Shown here: piece after piece, positions 20,301 to 28,693 of the stretch | How positions within the stretch are numbered: position 1 is the first letter of the stretch | Layout: each line of letters opens with the position of its first letter | DNA from: Pseudomonas sp. NKUCC02_KPG | Lineage (GTDB): Bacteria; Pseudomonadota; Gammaproteobacteria; Pseudomonadales; Pseudomonadaceae | Length of the DNA stretch: 64,000 nt | Assembly: GCF_019345465.1 (NCBI RefSeq) | Contig: NZ_JAHKRC010000009.1 | Location: 62,001-126,000, forward strand | Direction: 5' to 3' | Translations under genes and position numbers: made by a program | Notes under the pieces: model-generated | Told to the model about the DNA's origin: nothing | What the model saw: only the letters and a program-made list of their open reading frames with translations | Databases searched by the model: none

Positions 20301-22067
20301 TTTTTCCCACGGGAAATACCTCTGCAAAGAGCCGTTGAAATCACTCACAAGGCCCTGAAAAACGCTAACGCCGACCCCCGTTTCACCGAGCAACAACTGG
20401 CCGGCCTGCGTGACAAACTGAGTACAGCCCTGCACGCCGAATTGAGCGCTTACCAGGCATTGCTGGCCAGCAATCAGGAACGCATTGAGCTCAAGATCCC
20501 CTTTCACGAAAGCATCGTGGTGTCCTTGCTCGAAAAGTCCTTCGACAACCGCAGTTTTTCCATGGCCATTTCGGCAGGCGAGCAGAGCGCACTGATGCAA
20601 AAGTGGGCGCAGTTCACCACCCCGGGGCCCGGCCAAGAAGCGGCGGCAGAAACCGATAGGGCAGGCTTCGCCCAGTTCATGCATGAGCAGGTGGCACTCA
20701 ACCAGGCCACCATCGAACGCATCGAGCAAAGAAACCACTACCTGGAAGAATTGTTCAACCTCAGCGAAGCCGGGGCCACCGTTGCCGGCAATCTGGCCCT
20801 GGAGATTCCCGCCGACGCGCACACCAGTCTGAGTCTCAAAAGCTTTCAGCTGGACTGCCTGAAACTGTCCAGTTCCATGCCCTTGGCAGGCAGCATGGTA
20901 GAGGGCACTCTGGACATCACGATTGATCCGCTTAAAGAGCATGTAAACACCCATAACCAGCTCAACCTCCTGGAGTTCGACACCAGCAAGCGCCTCGAAA
21001 TTCTGGGCAGTCTGGTGGAGTGCTACGGGCAGGCGCTGGATGCCTTGCAAGGAATTGGCATCGTTTACAGCGATGAACTAAACCTCGAATACTTCAACCA
21101 GCTATCTGCCCTGGTCACCGATCTTTACCAGGACGCCACCCGCCAACTGGCGGCCGAAATCAGGCCGCCGGCGCAACCGCCAGCCAAGAAGCCACGCAAA
21201 CGCACACCTTCGACTGCGGGCGTGCGACCCAGAAAAATGATCAGTGTGCGAGGCAAAGGCAAGTTGATTGGCGAGCTAAGACCCGCCGACAGCGAATGGC
21301 ACAAGGAGGTCATTGAAGTCCGTTCCGACTACGACAAACACCTGCTCTCGACCTACTTGCAGCATGGCGACGAATGGGTCGAGATCAAGGCCGATCACCC
21401 CGCACCAGCACCGCACACCCGGCCTCTCAACGTCATCAAGGGCGATGCGCGCAAGCTGTTCAGCCAGTTCGAAGGTCATCTGCGCAAGGCCGGGCACTAC
21501 AAGGCCCTGTCCCGCCACCCGCAGGAGGTCGAAGAACTGCTGACCTACGAGGCCCAAAAACTCGACAAACTGGCCACCGAAATGCACGTCGCCTTGCAAG
21601 CTCAGCCTGACGACGCTCGCCTGCAGGACGATCAAACCCTGGTCAACAGGATGCGCAATGCGGCGCAGCAGATGGTGAGTGAAGGCAAGGCCATGCGCAT
21701 TCAGTTGAGCCTGGAACTGCCACCGACCCACGGCAACCTGCAGTACCTGATTGATCAGGAGCTGGTCCAGATTGCCGGTCTTGGCAGGCGCATCCAGTTA
21801 ACGGGCGAGCGCCGGGACTTTATCCAGGAATATGCCATCAACGACCGTAAGGGTGAGGCGCTGTGGTATGCCCACTTTCACTATGCCGAGGCCGACACCC
21901 CGAAGCAGGACTACACCGTGGCTCATTTGAAGACCAAGGCACAACGCACGCTCAGCTATTGGTCGCAGCTGGCCAATGCAAAAAGCGGACAAGCCATTGT
22001 CAACGTCCACCGTGGCCAGATCGGCCGGGCACTGGCAGAACGCTGGTTTCTGCCAGTGGGCCAATAG
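17388..22067 (+). CDS. Giant dermonecrotic-toxin-domain (DUF6543-like) protein
   Basis: A 1559-residue protein without a signal peptide. The start is the ATG at 17388 (MTTPHLAPAQN) with an AAGGA ribosome site; the ORF extends to 17262 but those codons overlap the end of tolC. It belongs to the large Pseudomonas proteins annotated with a dermonecrotic toxin domain; I recognise the pattern but know no tested member. A hydrophobic pair of segments lies at about residues 717-785 (LIFNSLLMLPAVPAPLMVTG, then ILLNVGLLLLHEAP), as expected for membrane insertion. A Pro/Lys-rich linker at about residue 1265-1285 leads to a final 270-residue region. It shares blocks (LPDWLKNAS, SLTDLALKN, YITRRGGLIEQVNIGKAYPE) with the protein at 40885. 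Function is inferred, not shown. Confidence 0.75.
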   Translation: MTTPHLAPAQNAVREQFANPPSLESVTRQMLAAAIAQEYPTLKIDLARTRLAVPRPQGGWDLQPFMPKVLDYLGTGAELDLSPINTQPYYLTDDAPDWLKPEEGELDMRVIERLVKELTWRLPIGLQNALSNFWSEPADTGVSRWQWLSDVLKDTLRIGALQQSDLPQTAREAINQVINAPELEERVRQHAQNAVHAYWLKATLVNAGVTRSGMSSRIVLVTPEHILVCNANGKTLTYRNQDSLGRGWARKISRSFSVDEIRLEQYELDGNVFDAASAALLNRQLESIGLLELPSSVGWQALDTVYRHITEPSRYFVAAPQANLHTLETLKQHLPDWLKNASAADQARLRQYSLALAAAKKTSQGRTYLSDISTLRAYAADVLHQQMRTDQLQFELDTPVHAISELLNPDEIELTFLTVAGAYGTLGVVEPVTMSLTDLALKNLIGRPKGTLSVRHHLGLDLPQWLTPDYITRRGGLIEQVNIGKAYPERLESLLLSNTPDAQAREKLFAEHLRAQLPLQALELCLKQEGSMTTLGASYVAAVVQNRAADRVVEGVPVVIRHLALVRQPEAVPDIVNNMFIIEPANVEHGPHVLYRPLYAPSLLEFSTRDALLDAIAESGELQNSVITWLSDRARPIYDHGGFKEPHFVRFGLGSEYDPIEVPKPALLAVDGISNELLQYLHNGQLMQFLYGCNARALVEQANAESVTNSESRWAVLLEGGGLIFNSLLMLPAVPAPLMVTGGLLGLMGLASQTIPALASNDPTVREQAAADILLNVGLLLLHEAPGSRSVLTALPTGLRTQAMRPFTTLRVPQVWPEPAPPRVISGSVALPGQLPNAESTVLDLSFANARNQLTPSQRERLASFKVTRPAALPTAQPDGPRKGLYYIDRTWHALIDQNLYAVDIDPEGTAVIVSITDPRHPGPSLQSDSHGNWSLDLRLRLQGGMPPKRIAAFQQHRALRITQLGNDLKDFFPREIPLQRAVEITHKALKNANADPRFTEQQLAGLRDKLSTALHAELSAYQALLASNQERIELKIPFHESIVVSLLEKSFDNRSFSMAISAGEQSALMQKWAQFTTPGPGQEAAAETDRAGFAQFMHEQVALNQATIERIEQRNHYLEELFNLSEAGATVAGNLALEIPADAHTSLSLKSFQLDCLKLSSSMPLAGSMVEGTLDITIDPLKEHVNTHNQLNLLEFDTSKRLEILGSLVECYGQALDALQGIGIVYSDELNLEYFNQLSALVTDLYQDATRQLAAEIRPPAQPPAKKPRKRTPSTAGVRPRKMISVRGKGKLIGELRPADSEWHKEVIEVRSDYDKHLLSTYLQHGDEWVEIKADHPAPAPHTRPLNVIKGDARKLFSQFEGHLRKAGHYKALSRHPQEVEELLTYEAQKLDKLATEMHVALQAQPDDARLQDDQTLVNRMRNAAQQMVSEGKAMRIQLSLELPPTHGNLQYLIDQELVQIAGLGRRIQLTGERRDFIQEYAINDRKGEALWYAHFHYAEADTPKQDYTVAHLKTKAQRTLSYWSQLANAKSGQAIVNVHRGQIGRALAERWFLPVGQ

Positions 22068-22069
22068 GC

Positions 22070-23347
22070 TTAGCGCGCCATCAAGCGCGCCAGGCCGTCG
22101 AGCAATCGCTGCAAGGCGCCCTGATTGAGCTGCATGACTTTGAGGCCTGCCTCAGCCATGCGCTGTGCGTCTTGCGGCAACTCAAACAGGCGCTGCACGG
22201 CGAGGGCCAGACCTTGTGCATCCTCGACCTCTTCCAGGGCTGCGGCTTCGCGCAGCTTGGCGGCAATTTCGAGGAAGTTGAACAGGTGCAGCCCGCTCAG
22301 CACGGGCTTGGCCAGCGCCGCCGGTTCCAGCAGGTTATGCCCGCCGTTGGGCACCAGGCTGCCACCGACAAAGGCGCTGTCTGCCAGGGCATACAAAAAC
22401 AGCAATTCACCCATGGTGTCGCCCAGCAGCACCTGGGTTTGAGCCGCAACCGGCTCACCGCTTGAGCGGCGCACGGTGGCAAACCCTTCGCGCTGGCACA
22501 ATTGGAATACCGAATTGAAACGTTCAGGATGACGCGGCACCAATATCAGCAGCCCATTGGGGTAACTGGCGAGCAATTGACGATGGGCCGACAACACGAT
22601 CTCGTCTTCGCCCTCGTGGGTGCTGGCAGCAATCCACACCGGACGCTCTTGCGCCTGCCATTGCTCACGCAACGCTCGGGCTTTGACCAGTAGTTGAGGA
22701 TCAATACTCAGGTCGAATTTGATCGAGCCGGTGACCTCAACGCATTCAGGGCGCGCGCCCAGGAGCCGAAAACGCTCAGCCTCCGCCTCGGTCTGCACGG
22801 CGATCAGGCTCATTTCTTCGAGCATGGGCCGGGTCAGGCCCGCAAACCGCGCATAGCCTTTGGCCGAACGCGCAGACAACCGGGCATTGGCCAGCGCCAC
22901 CGGGATTCCGCGCTTGGCGCACTGGTGGATATGGTTGGGCCACAACTCGGTTTCCATGATCACGCCAAGCCTGGGCTTGACCCGATCCAGAAAGCGCGCT
23001 GCCGCCCACGGCAAATCGTAGGGCAGGTAGCAATGCTGAATACGCGGCTCGTTTGCGAACAGCGCCTGGATCCGCTCGGACCCGGTCGGCGTCATGCAGG
23101 TCACGGTGATCGGCAACTGTGGATAACGCTTGAGCAGCTCGCGAATCATGGGCGCAGCGGCAATGCTCTCGCCTACAGACACCGCATGTACCCATATCCC
23201 GCCCGGCTGCATGACCGGCAGGTTCAAGGCAAAACGTTCGCCAATGCGCCGGGCATAGGCTGGCGCCTTGCGCGCCCGCAGCCACAAACGAATCGCCACC
23301 AGCGGCAGCCCCAGATGAAACAGCAAGGTGTAGAGAGTTCTATTCAT
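22070..23347 (-). CDS. waaA: 3-deoxy-D-manno-octulosonic acid (Kdo) transferase
   Basis: WaaA (KdtA) is the GT30 glycosyltransferase that adds Kdo residues to lipid IVA at the cytoplasmic face of the inner membrane. The 425-residue product has the N-terminal membrane-associated helix (LYTLLFHLGLPLVAIRLWL), the acceptor motif GIWVHAVSVGE with the catalytic Glu, METELWPN, and the C-terminal donor-site motif GGSLVPNGGHNLLEPA. Start at ATG 23347; the two-codon GTG extension is not preferred. Its stop is 2 bp from the stop of the convergent giant gene, leaving no room for a terminator. Corresponds to PA4988. Confidence 0.95.
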   Translation of the reverse strand: MNRTLYTLLFHLGLPLVAIRLWLRARKAPAYARRIGERFALNLPVMQPGGIWVHAVSVGESIAAAPMIRELLKRYPQLPITVTCMTPTGSERIQALFANEPRIQHCYLPYDLPWAAARFLDRVKPRLGVIMETELWPNHIHQCAKRGIPVALANARLSARSAKGYARFAGLTRPMLEEMSLIAVQTEAEAERFRLLGARPECVEVTGSIKFDLSIDPQLLVKARALREQWQAQERPVWIAASTHEGEDEIVLSAHRQLLASYPNGLLILVPRHPERFNSVFQLCQREGFATVRRSSGEPVAAQTQVLLGDTMGELLFLYALADSAFVGGSLVPNGGHNLLEPAALAKPVLSGLHLFNFLEIAAKLREAAALEEVEDAQGLALAVQRLFELPQDAQRMAEAGLKVMQLNQGALQRLLDGLARLMAR

Positions 23348-23492
23348 GGGCACGGAGTTTACTTGAAAAAGTAATCACGATGATGGCACCGAATAGCCCC
23401 TGCCCTGTCGCAACCAGAACGCACTACACACTTTCACAACTACTAGAATGGCTAGCTGTTAAATTGCCCCGCACCACACTCAGGACTCCACC

Positions 23493-23825
23493 ATGAACGC
23501 CTACTACTATCTGGCCATCGCCATTTGCGCCGAAGTGATTGCAACCGTCTCCATGAAAGCGATCAAGGGCTTCAGCACGCCATTGCCTCTGGTTCTGGTG
23601 ATTGCCGGCTACGCCACTGCGTTCTGGATGTTGACTCTGGTGGTTCGCACCATCCCGGTAGGCGTGGCTTACGCCGTGTGGGCAGGCATGGGCATCGTGA
23701 TGGTGAGCATCGCGGCACTGTTTATCTACGGTCAAAAGCTCGATGTGCCTGCCATGCTCGGCATGGGCCTGATTGTGTTGGGGGTGGTGGTGATCCAGTT
23801 GTTCTCGAAAACTGCGGGGCACTGA
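23493..23825 (+). CDS. Small multidrug resistance (EmrE-type) efflux protein
   Basis: A 110-residue, four-helix inner-membrane protein of the SMR family, which pumps cationic drugs and quaternary ammonium compounds against protons as an antiparallel dimer. The essential membrane Glu14 is present in AICAEVIATVSMK, and helix 3 carries VGVAYAVWAGMG, the typical SMR GMG-containing pattern. An AGGA ribosome site precedes the ATG. Position matches PA4990. Substrate cannot be told from sequence: it could be EmrE-like or guanidinium (Gdx)-like; the sequence pattern favours the drug-exporting type. Confidence 0.88.
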   Translation: MNAYYYLAIAICAEVIATVSMKAIKGFSTPLPLVLVIAGYATAFWMLTLVVRTIPVGVAYAVWAGMGIVMVSIAALFIYGQKLDVPAMLGMGLIVLGVVVIQLFSKTAGH

Positions 23826-23838
23826 AACAGCCCACCCT

Positions 23839-23917
23839 GTAGTCGCTGACGAGGAACGAAGGCTGCGAGCTCTTCCAGATCAAGAGCTCGCAGCCTTCGT
23901 TCCTCGTCAGCGACTAC
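23839..23917. repeat. 36-bp perfect inverted repeat
   Basis: Left arm 23839-23874 and right arm 23882-23917 match at all 36 positions, around a 7-base loop (CCAGATC). The arm begins GTAGTCGCTGACGAGGAACG and contains GAAGGCTGCGAG, resembling a second Pseudomonas REP class rather than the GTGGGAGCGGGC type. It lies 13 bp after the SMR stop and would form a very strong hairpin in its transcript. Confidence 0.9.
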
Positions 23918-24017
23918 CCAGGCAAGTTGCGTCTGCCATAGAGTATTTACAGGTCAAGGCAGGTTGAAGATCAGACTGTATACTTGCGGTCTTTGTCTTT
24001 AAACGCTGAGGTCGCTC

Positions 24018-25193
24018 ATGCCATCTGTTATTTCCACCGACGTGCTGATTGTCGGCGCTGGTGTTGCCGGCCTCTGGCTCAATGCCCGCCTGCGACGTCA
24101 GGGGTTTTCCACGATTGTGGTCGAACGTGAAAGCCTGGGCGGCGGTCAGAGCGTGAAATCTCAGGGCATCATTCATGGCGGCGCCAAGTACGCGCTGCAC
24201 GGCGCCCTGACCGGCGCCTCTGAAGCCATCGCCGATATGCCCCGGCGCTGGCGTGAAGCCCTGGCCGGTGATGGCGAACTGGATCTGAGCGGCGTGCGCC
24301 TGCTCTCCGAAGCCCATTACCTGTGGTCACCCGGCACGCTGGCGGGCAACCTCACCAGCTTCTTTGCCAGCAAGGCCGTACGGGGCCGGGTCGATCAAGT
24401 CAAAGGCGACCAATTGCCCCCCGCCCTGCAAGACCCGCGCTTCAAGGGCAAGGTCTATCGTCTGGCGGAGCTGGTGGTCGATGTTCCCAGCCTGATTGAG
24501 CGTCTGGCCGAGTTGGCGGGCGACGGCCTGCTGGCCGGCCAGACCATTGAACCCCTGTTTGAAAACAACGAGCTGATCGGCCTGCGGGTCGACGGACGCG
24601 ACATTCATGCCCAGCGCATTGTATTGAGCGCAGGTGCAGGCAATGCCGAGCTACTGGCCAGTGCCGGTATCAGTGTTCCAGCCCAGCAACTGCGTCCGTT
24701 GCACATGGTGCTGGTCAAGGGTCCTAGCCTCAAACCGCTCTACGCCCATTGCCTGGGCGGCGGCCCCAAGCCGCGCATTACCGTCACCACCCACCCGGCC
24801 GCTGATGGTGAATGGGTATGGTACCTGGGCGGAGACATCGCCGAAGCCGATGGTGTTGCCCGCGAACCTGCCGAGCAAATCGCCGTTGCCAAAAAAGAGC
24901 TGGGCAATTTGCTGCCGTGGGTCGATCTGAGCCAGGCGCAATGGGCCACGTTGCGGGTCAACCGCGCCGAGCCTGCGCAGTCGGGCCTGGTGCGCCCGGA
25001 CAACGCCTACCTGGCGGATCAAGGCCGCCTGCTGGTGGGTTGGCCTACCAAGCTGGCACTGGCACCTGACTTCTCGGATCGCGTGATCCAGGCACTGGAA
25101 AACGACGGTATCAAGCCGGGCAATGCCCCGGCCCTGCCTGCGCTACCGCGCCCGCCTCTGGGCAAGACCGCCTGGGAGCAACTGTTGCCATGA
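24018..25193 (+). CDS. FAD-dependent oxidoreductase (DAO family)
   Basis: A 391-residue flavoprotein with the N-terminal dinucleotide motif DVLIVGAGVAGLWLNARL, a GGGQSVKSQGIIHGG segment that resembles the substrate/isoalloxazine contact of D-amino-acid and glycerol-3-phosphate oxidases, and a second FAD segment LSAGAGNAELLAS. A GAGGT ribosome site precedes the ATG. The substrate is unknown. Its stop overlaps the start of the aldo/keto reductase gene by 4 bases, so both are made from one transcript. Matches PA4991 in position and type. Confidence 0.85.
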   Translation: MPSVISTDVLIVGAGVAGLWLNARLRRQGFSTIVVERESLGGGQSVKSQGIIHGGAKYALHGALTGASEAIADMPRRWREALAGDGELDLSGVRLLSEAHYLWSPGTLAGNLTSFFASKAVRGRVDQVKGDQLPPALQDPRFKGKVYRLAELVVDVPSLIERLAELAGDGLLAGQTIEPLFENNELIGLRVDGRDIHAQRIVLSAGAGNAELLASAGISVPAQQLRPLHMVLVKGPSLKPLYAHCLGGGPKPRITVTTHPAADGEWVWYLGGDIAEADGVAREPAEQIAVAKKELGNLLPWVDLSQAQWATLRVNRAEPAQSGLVRPDNAYLADQGRLLVGWPTKLALAPDFSDRVIQALENDGIKPGNAPALPALPRPPLGKTAWEQLLP

Positions 25194-26002
25194 GCCAGCC
25201 AACCCTGCACGAACTTCATCGACCGCTGGGCCGTACCGGCCTGCTGGTCTCGCCACTGGGCCTTGGCACCGTGAAGCTGGGCCGCGACCAGGGGGTCAAG
25301 TACCCCAGCGGTTTTCAGATACCGGGGGATGACGAAGCGCGAATGCTGCTCAAGCTCAGCCGTGACCTGGGCATCAACCTGATCGACACCGCGCCCGCCT
25401 ACGGCCGCAGTGAAGAACGCCTGGGCCCGCTTTTGCGCGGCCAGCGCCAGGACTGGGTGATTGTCAGCAAAGTGGGCGAAGAGTTCGTCAACGGCCAGTC
25501 GAGCCATGATTTCAGTGCAGCTCATACTCGGCGCTCGGTGGAGCGCAGCCTGCAACGTTTGGAAACGGATTTCATCGATCTGGTCCTGGTGCACTCTGAC
25601 GGCAATGACCTTGCGATTCTCAATGAGTGCGAGGTCTACGAGACCCTTGCCGAACTGAAACGCGAAGGCAAGATTCGCGGCTTCGGCCTGTCGGGCAAAA
25701 CCGTTGAAGGCGGGCTCAAGGCCCTGGAAACAGGCGATTGCGCGATGGTCACCTATAACCTCAATGAGCAGGCCGAGCTGCCTGTTATCGAATTCGCCGC
25801 GGCCCACGGCAAAGCCATTCTGGTTAAAAAAGCATTGGCCAGCGGGCATGTTTGTTTGAGCCCGGGGGTTGATCCGGTACGCGCCAGCTTCGAACTGGTA
25901 TTTGGCCATCACGGAGTTGCCAGTGCTATTGTCGGCACCATCAATCCGCTGCACCTGGCCCATAACGTGGCGACGGTTGCGCAGGTACTGCGTAAAACCT
26001 GA
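25190..26002 (+). CDS. Aldo/keto reductase
   Basis: A 270-residue NAD(P)H-dependent reductase of the AKR superfamily. The catalytic tetrad can be placed: Asp and Tyr in LIDTAPAYGRSEERLG, Lys in WVIVSKVG, His in DLVLVHSDG. The C-terminal part (AIVGTINPLHLAHNVA) is the usual cofactor-binding loop region. The start overlaps the FAD oxidoreductase stop (ATGA). The natural substrate is not known. Corresponds to PA4992. Confidence 0.9.
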   Translation: MSQPTLHELHRPLGRTGLLVSPLGLGTVKLGRDQGVKYPSGFQIPGDDEARMLLKLSRDLGINLIDTAPAYGRSEERLGPLLRGQRQDWVIVSKVGEEFVNGQSSHDFSAAHTRRSVERSLQRLETDFIDLVLVHSDGNDLAILNECEVYETLAELKREGKIRGFGLSGKTVEGGLKALETGDCAMVTYNLNEQAELPVIEFAAAHGKAILVKKALASGHVCLSPGVDPVRASFELVFGHHGVASAIVGTINPLHLAHNVATVAQVLRKT

Positions 26003-26043
26003 AGCTGGCGATGTGGCCGACCCCGACGCAAGAAGGAGCCAAG

Positions 26044-27000
26044 ATGCCGCGCATGCTGATCCGCAAGAACCCCAGCGACTTCAAAACCCTGCCGTTGTAT
26101 GTCGAAGCCACACCTGAGGGGCTGAGCTATCAAAGCGTCGGCATGCCGCTGAACTTCACGCAAACCCTGCAAAAACGCCGACCGGTGAAAGTGGCCAACA
26201 GCGAGCGCTTTTCCCTGGAACTGGCAAACCTTGGGGTATCGGTGCGCTTGACCTTGCATTGGCAAGGCCGCGACTACTGGGTGTTGGTGCGCCAGCGCAG
26301 GCAGGATCGGGGCGATGTGGTGCTCAAGCTGATTTCAGGCTATGTGCCAGCCCATGAGGTCAACCTGCCCCTGCATACGGCGATCCAGGAAATTGCCGAA
26401 GAGTGCTTGCTGGAAACCCCCGAAGGCTGGCTCAGCGGGCGCTTCAACGAAACGTGGCTACCGGCCCCTTATGCAGCCGCCCTGCATTACCGTGAAGCCC
26501 TGCCCTTTCGCCTGACGCCACTGTCTGGAGCTGCGCGGCCCGTGCGCTGTGGCAGCCAGCCCCTGCTGGAACGACCACGGGCCTACGTGCATTTACCGAC
26601 GGCGTCACTGCAACTGATTTACGACCTGCGCCTGGAGGTCCCCAAGGAAGCCAAGTCCCTGAGCCTGTTTCATGTCGACGAACGACTGGAAGGCGATCAA
26701 CTGGTCGCGCGCCTGGACCGCAAGCACCCGGACCTGTACTTGATCCCGCTGACCGATGGCCAGCCCTGCGCTGAGCTGTACACCCTCACCAAAGACCAAT
26801 TGCACCCTGCCAGTACCCGGGGCGTGCGCCTGGCCGAGAGCTTTGCGCCTCAGGACGGTTGGGTGGTACACGACGAGCGGATTCACTGGAAGGATTGGGT
26901 CAAGCAGCAAGGCTTGAGCCCGCCGACACCGGAGTCCAGGCTCAAGCGCCTGACCGGCAGGGCGCGGCAGATATTCAGAAAGGTCGTGAAGAAGGTTTAA
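26044..27000 (+). CDS. Conserved Pseudomonas protein of unknown function with Nudix-like segment
   Basis: A 318-residue cytoplasmic protein; the start is the ATG at 26044 (MPRMLIRKNPSD), with an AAGGAG ribosome site 9 bases upstream. I do not recognise its family; it matches the position of PA4993. A segment at residues 105-125 (LHTAIQEIAEECLLETPEG) resembles the second half of a Nudix box (REUXEEXG) with Gln in place of Arg, and the strand pattern VSVRLTLHWQGRDYWVLVRQ before it fits a Nudix strand. A Nudix-like fold is therefore possible but unproved. It is 41 bp after the aldo/keto reductase and likely in its operon. The C terminus is basic (RARQIFRKVVKKV). Confidence 0.6.
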   Translation: MPRMLIRKNPSDFKTLPLYVEATPEGLSYQSVGMPLNFTQTLQKRRPVKVANSERFSLELANLGVSVRLTLHWQGRDYWVLVRQRRQDRGDVVLKLISGYVPAHEVNLPLHTAIQEIAEECLLETPEGWLSGRFNETWLPAPYAAALHYREALPFRLTPLSGAARPVRCGSQPLLERPRAYVHLPTASLQLIYDLRLEVPKEAKSLSLFHVDERLEGDQLVARLDRKHPDLYLIPLTDGQPCAELYTLTKDQLHPASTRGVRLAESFAPQDGWVVHDERIHWKDWVKQQGLSPPTPESRLKRLTGRARQIFRKVVKKV

Positions 27001-27018
27001 ACCCGGAGCAATGCACGT

Positions 27019-27102
27019 GTGGGAGCGGCCTTGCTCGCGATACAGTCGACGCGGTCTTCAGAAAAACCGGGGCGATCTTATCGCGAGCAAGCCCGCTCCC
27101 AC
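27019..27102. repeat. REPIN (inverted REP pair)
   Basis: GTGGGAGCGGCCTTGCTCGC on the left and GCGAGCAAGCCCGCTCCCAC on the right, around a 44-bp spacer. It lies between the convergent stops of the PA4993-like gene (27000) and hldE (27121). Because both genes end here, it could stabilise both 3' ends. Confidence 0.88.
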
Positions 27103-27120
27103 ATTGCATTCGCTTGATCG

Positions 27121-28542
27121 TTACTGACCGCGAATCTTCTCGACAATCGCCGTGGTCGAGCTGTTTTCAACCAGCCCCAGCACTTTGACCGTACCGCCAT
27201 AAGCCGCCACGATATCGGCACCGACCACTTGATCGATCCCGTAATCACCGCCCTTGACCAGTACATCCGGCTTGACCTGGGCCAGCAGGTTCTCTGGAGT
27301 CGCTTCAGGGAAGCTGATCACCCAGTCCACCGCGCCCAAACCCGCCAATACGGCCATACGCCGGTCAACGCTGTTGATCGGGCGACCAGGGCCTTTGAGG
27401 CGACTCACTGAAGCGTCATCGTTGACCGCAACGATCAGGCGATCGCCCTGGGCCCGCGCTTGCTCCAGGTAGGTCACATGACCGGCATGGAGGATGTCGA
27501 AGCAACCATTGGTGAAGACGATTTTCTCGTTATGTGCCCGTGCATCTTCGATGGCCTGTAACAGCTGATCGAGGCTCAGAACACCACGTTCAGAACCTTC
27601 GGAGCGCTGAATCGCCCGGCGCAGTTCCGGCGCACTGATGGCTGCCGTACCCAGCTTGCCGACAACAATACCGGCCGCCAGATTGGCCAGCGCCACGGCG
27701 TGGGGCAGTTCTTCACCGGCAGCAATGGCGGCGGCCAGGGTCGAAATAACGGTATCGCCAGCACCTGTAACGTCAAACACTTCACGTGCCCGAGCGGGCA
27801 AGTGCATGGCTGCAAAGCCCGGACGCAACAAGGTCATGCCATGCTCGCCACGGGTCACCAGCAAGGCCCCCAGGTCCAGATCAGCCATCAGCCTGGCGCC
27901 TTTGGCCACCAGGTCAGCCTCATCGGTGCAGCCACCGACGATGGCTTCGAACTCGCTGAGATTGGGCGTGATCAGGCTTGCACCACGGTAGATAGAGAAG
28001 TCCTTGCCCTTGGGGTCAGCCAGAACCGGAATACCTTTGGCCCGCGCAGCCTGGATCAGCACCTGATGGTTTTTCAGGGCGCCTTTGCCGTAGTCGGACA
28101 GCACCAGCACCTTGATGCCTTCAAGCAGGTTTTCAACTTCGGCGCCCAACGCCAGGGCGTCAGTGGCGAACGGTTCTTCGAAGTCGATACGCAGCAGTTG
28201 CTGGTGACGGCTCATGACCCGTAGCTTGACGATGGTCGGCTGGTGCGCGATTCGCTGGAACAATGCGCGAACACCGGCGCCTTCAAGCCGATTGGCCAGG
28301 CTGTCGGCGGCTTCATCGTCGCCGGTCACACCGACCAATGAGGCAGGCGCACCCAGTGCGGCAATGTTGAGCGCAACGTTGGCAGCGCCGCCCGGGCGGT
28401 CTTCGATTTGCTCGACCTTGACCACCGGCACCGGCGCCTCAGGCGAAATCCGTGAGGTCCCGCCATGCCAATAACGGTCGAGCATGACATCGCCTACCAC
28501 CAAGACAGGGGCTTGATCGAATCGCGGCATGGACAACTTCAT
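27121..28542 (-). CDS. hldE: Bifunctional heptose-7-phosphate kinase / heptose 1-phosphate adenylyltransferase
   Basis: HldE makes ADP-heptose for the LPS inner core. The 473-residue protein has an N-terminal ribokinase-type domain (residues about 1-318: [14 protein letters not shown], then the ATP/anion-hole motif [11 protein letters not shown]) and a C-terminal nucleotidyltransferase domain (about 341-473: [17 protein letters not shown]). Both active-site motifs are intact. Start at ATG 28542 with a GGGATC ribosome site. Corresponds to PA4996 (rfaE), upstream of msbA on the same strand here. Confidence 0.96.
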   Translation of the reverse strand: MKLSMPRFDQAPVLVVGDVMLDRYWHGGTSRISPEAPVPVVKVEQIEDRPGGAANVALNIAALGAPASLVGVTGDDEAADSLANRLEGAGVRALFQRIAHQPTIVKLRVMSRHQQLLRIDFEEPFATDALALGAEVENLLEGIKVLVLSDYGKGALKNHQVLIQAARAKGIPVLADPKGKDFSIYRGASLITPNLSEFEAIVGGCTDEADLVAKGARLMADLDLGALLVTRGEHGMTLLRPGFAAMHLPARAREVFDVTGAGDTVISTLAAAIAAGEELPHAVALANLAAGIVVGKLGTAAISAPELRRAIQRSEGSERGVLSLDQLLQAIEDARAHNEKIVFTNGCFDILHAGHVTYLEQARAQGDRLIVAVNDDASVSRLKGPGRPINSVDRRMAVLAGLGAVDWVISFPEATPENLLAQVKPDVLVKGGDYGIDQVVGADIVAAYGGTVKVLGLVENSSTTAIVEKIRGQ

Positions 28543-28652
28543 GGAGATCCCACATACAAAATGAACAGGGGCGCGATATTAACACAGGGTGAACGCAGGT
28601 CCGTTCACGGTATTAATCGCAGCGAATGAGAATCAGGCATAGCGAACGCGTT

Positions 28653-28689
28653 GTGTCGCCGCTACCGAAGGCTCCGGCAGCGGCGACAC
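28653..28689. repeat. REP-like inverted repeat between msbA and hldE
   Basis: GTGTCGCCGCT (28653-28663) and AGCGGCGACAC (28679-28689) form an 11-bp stem; the loop contains CCGAAGGCTCCGGC, similar to the GAAGGCTGCG core of the 36-bp repeat at 23839. It lies 4 bp past the msbA stop at 28694. No T run follows, so it is more REP-like than a classic terminator. Confidence 0.6.
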
Positions 28690-28693
28690 CCTG

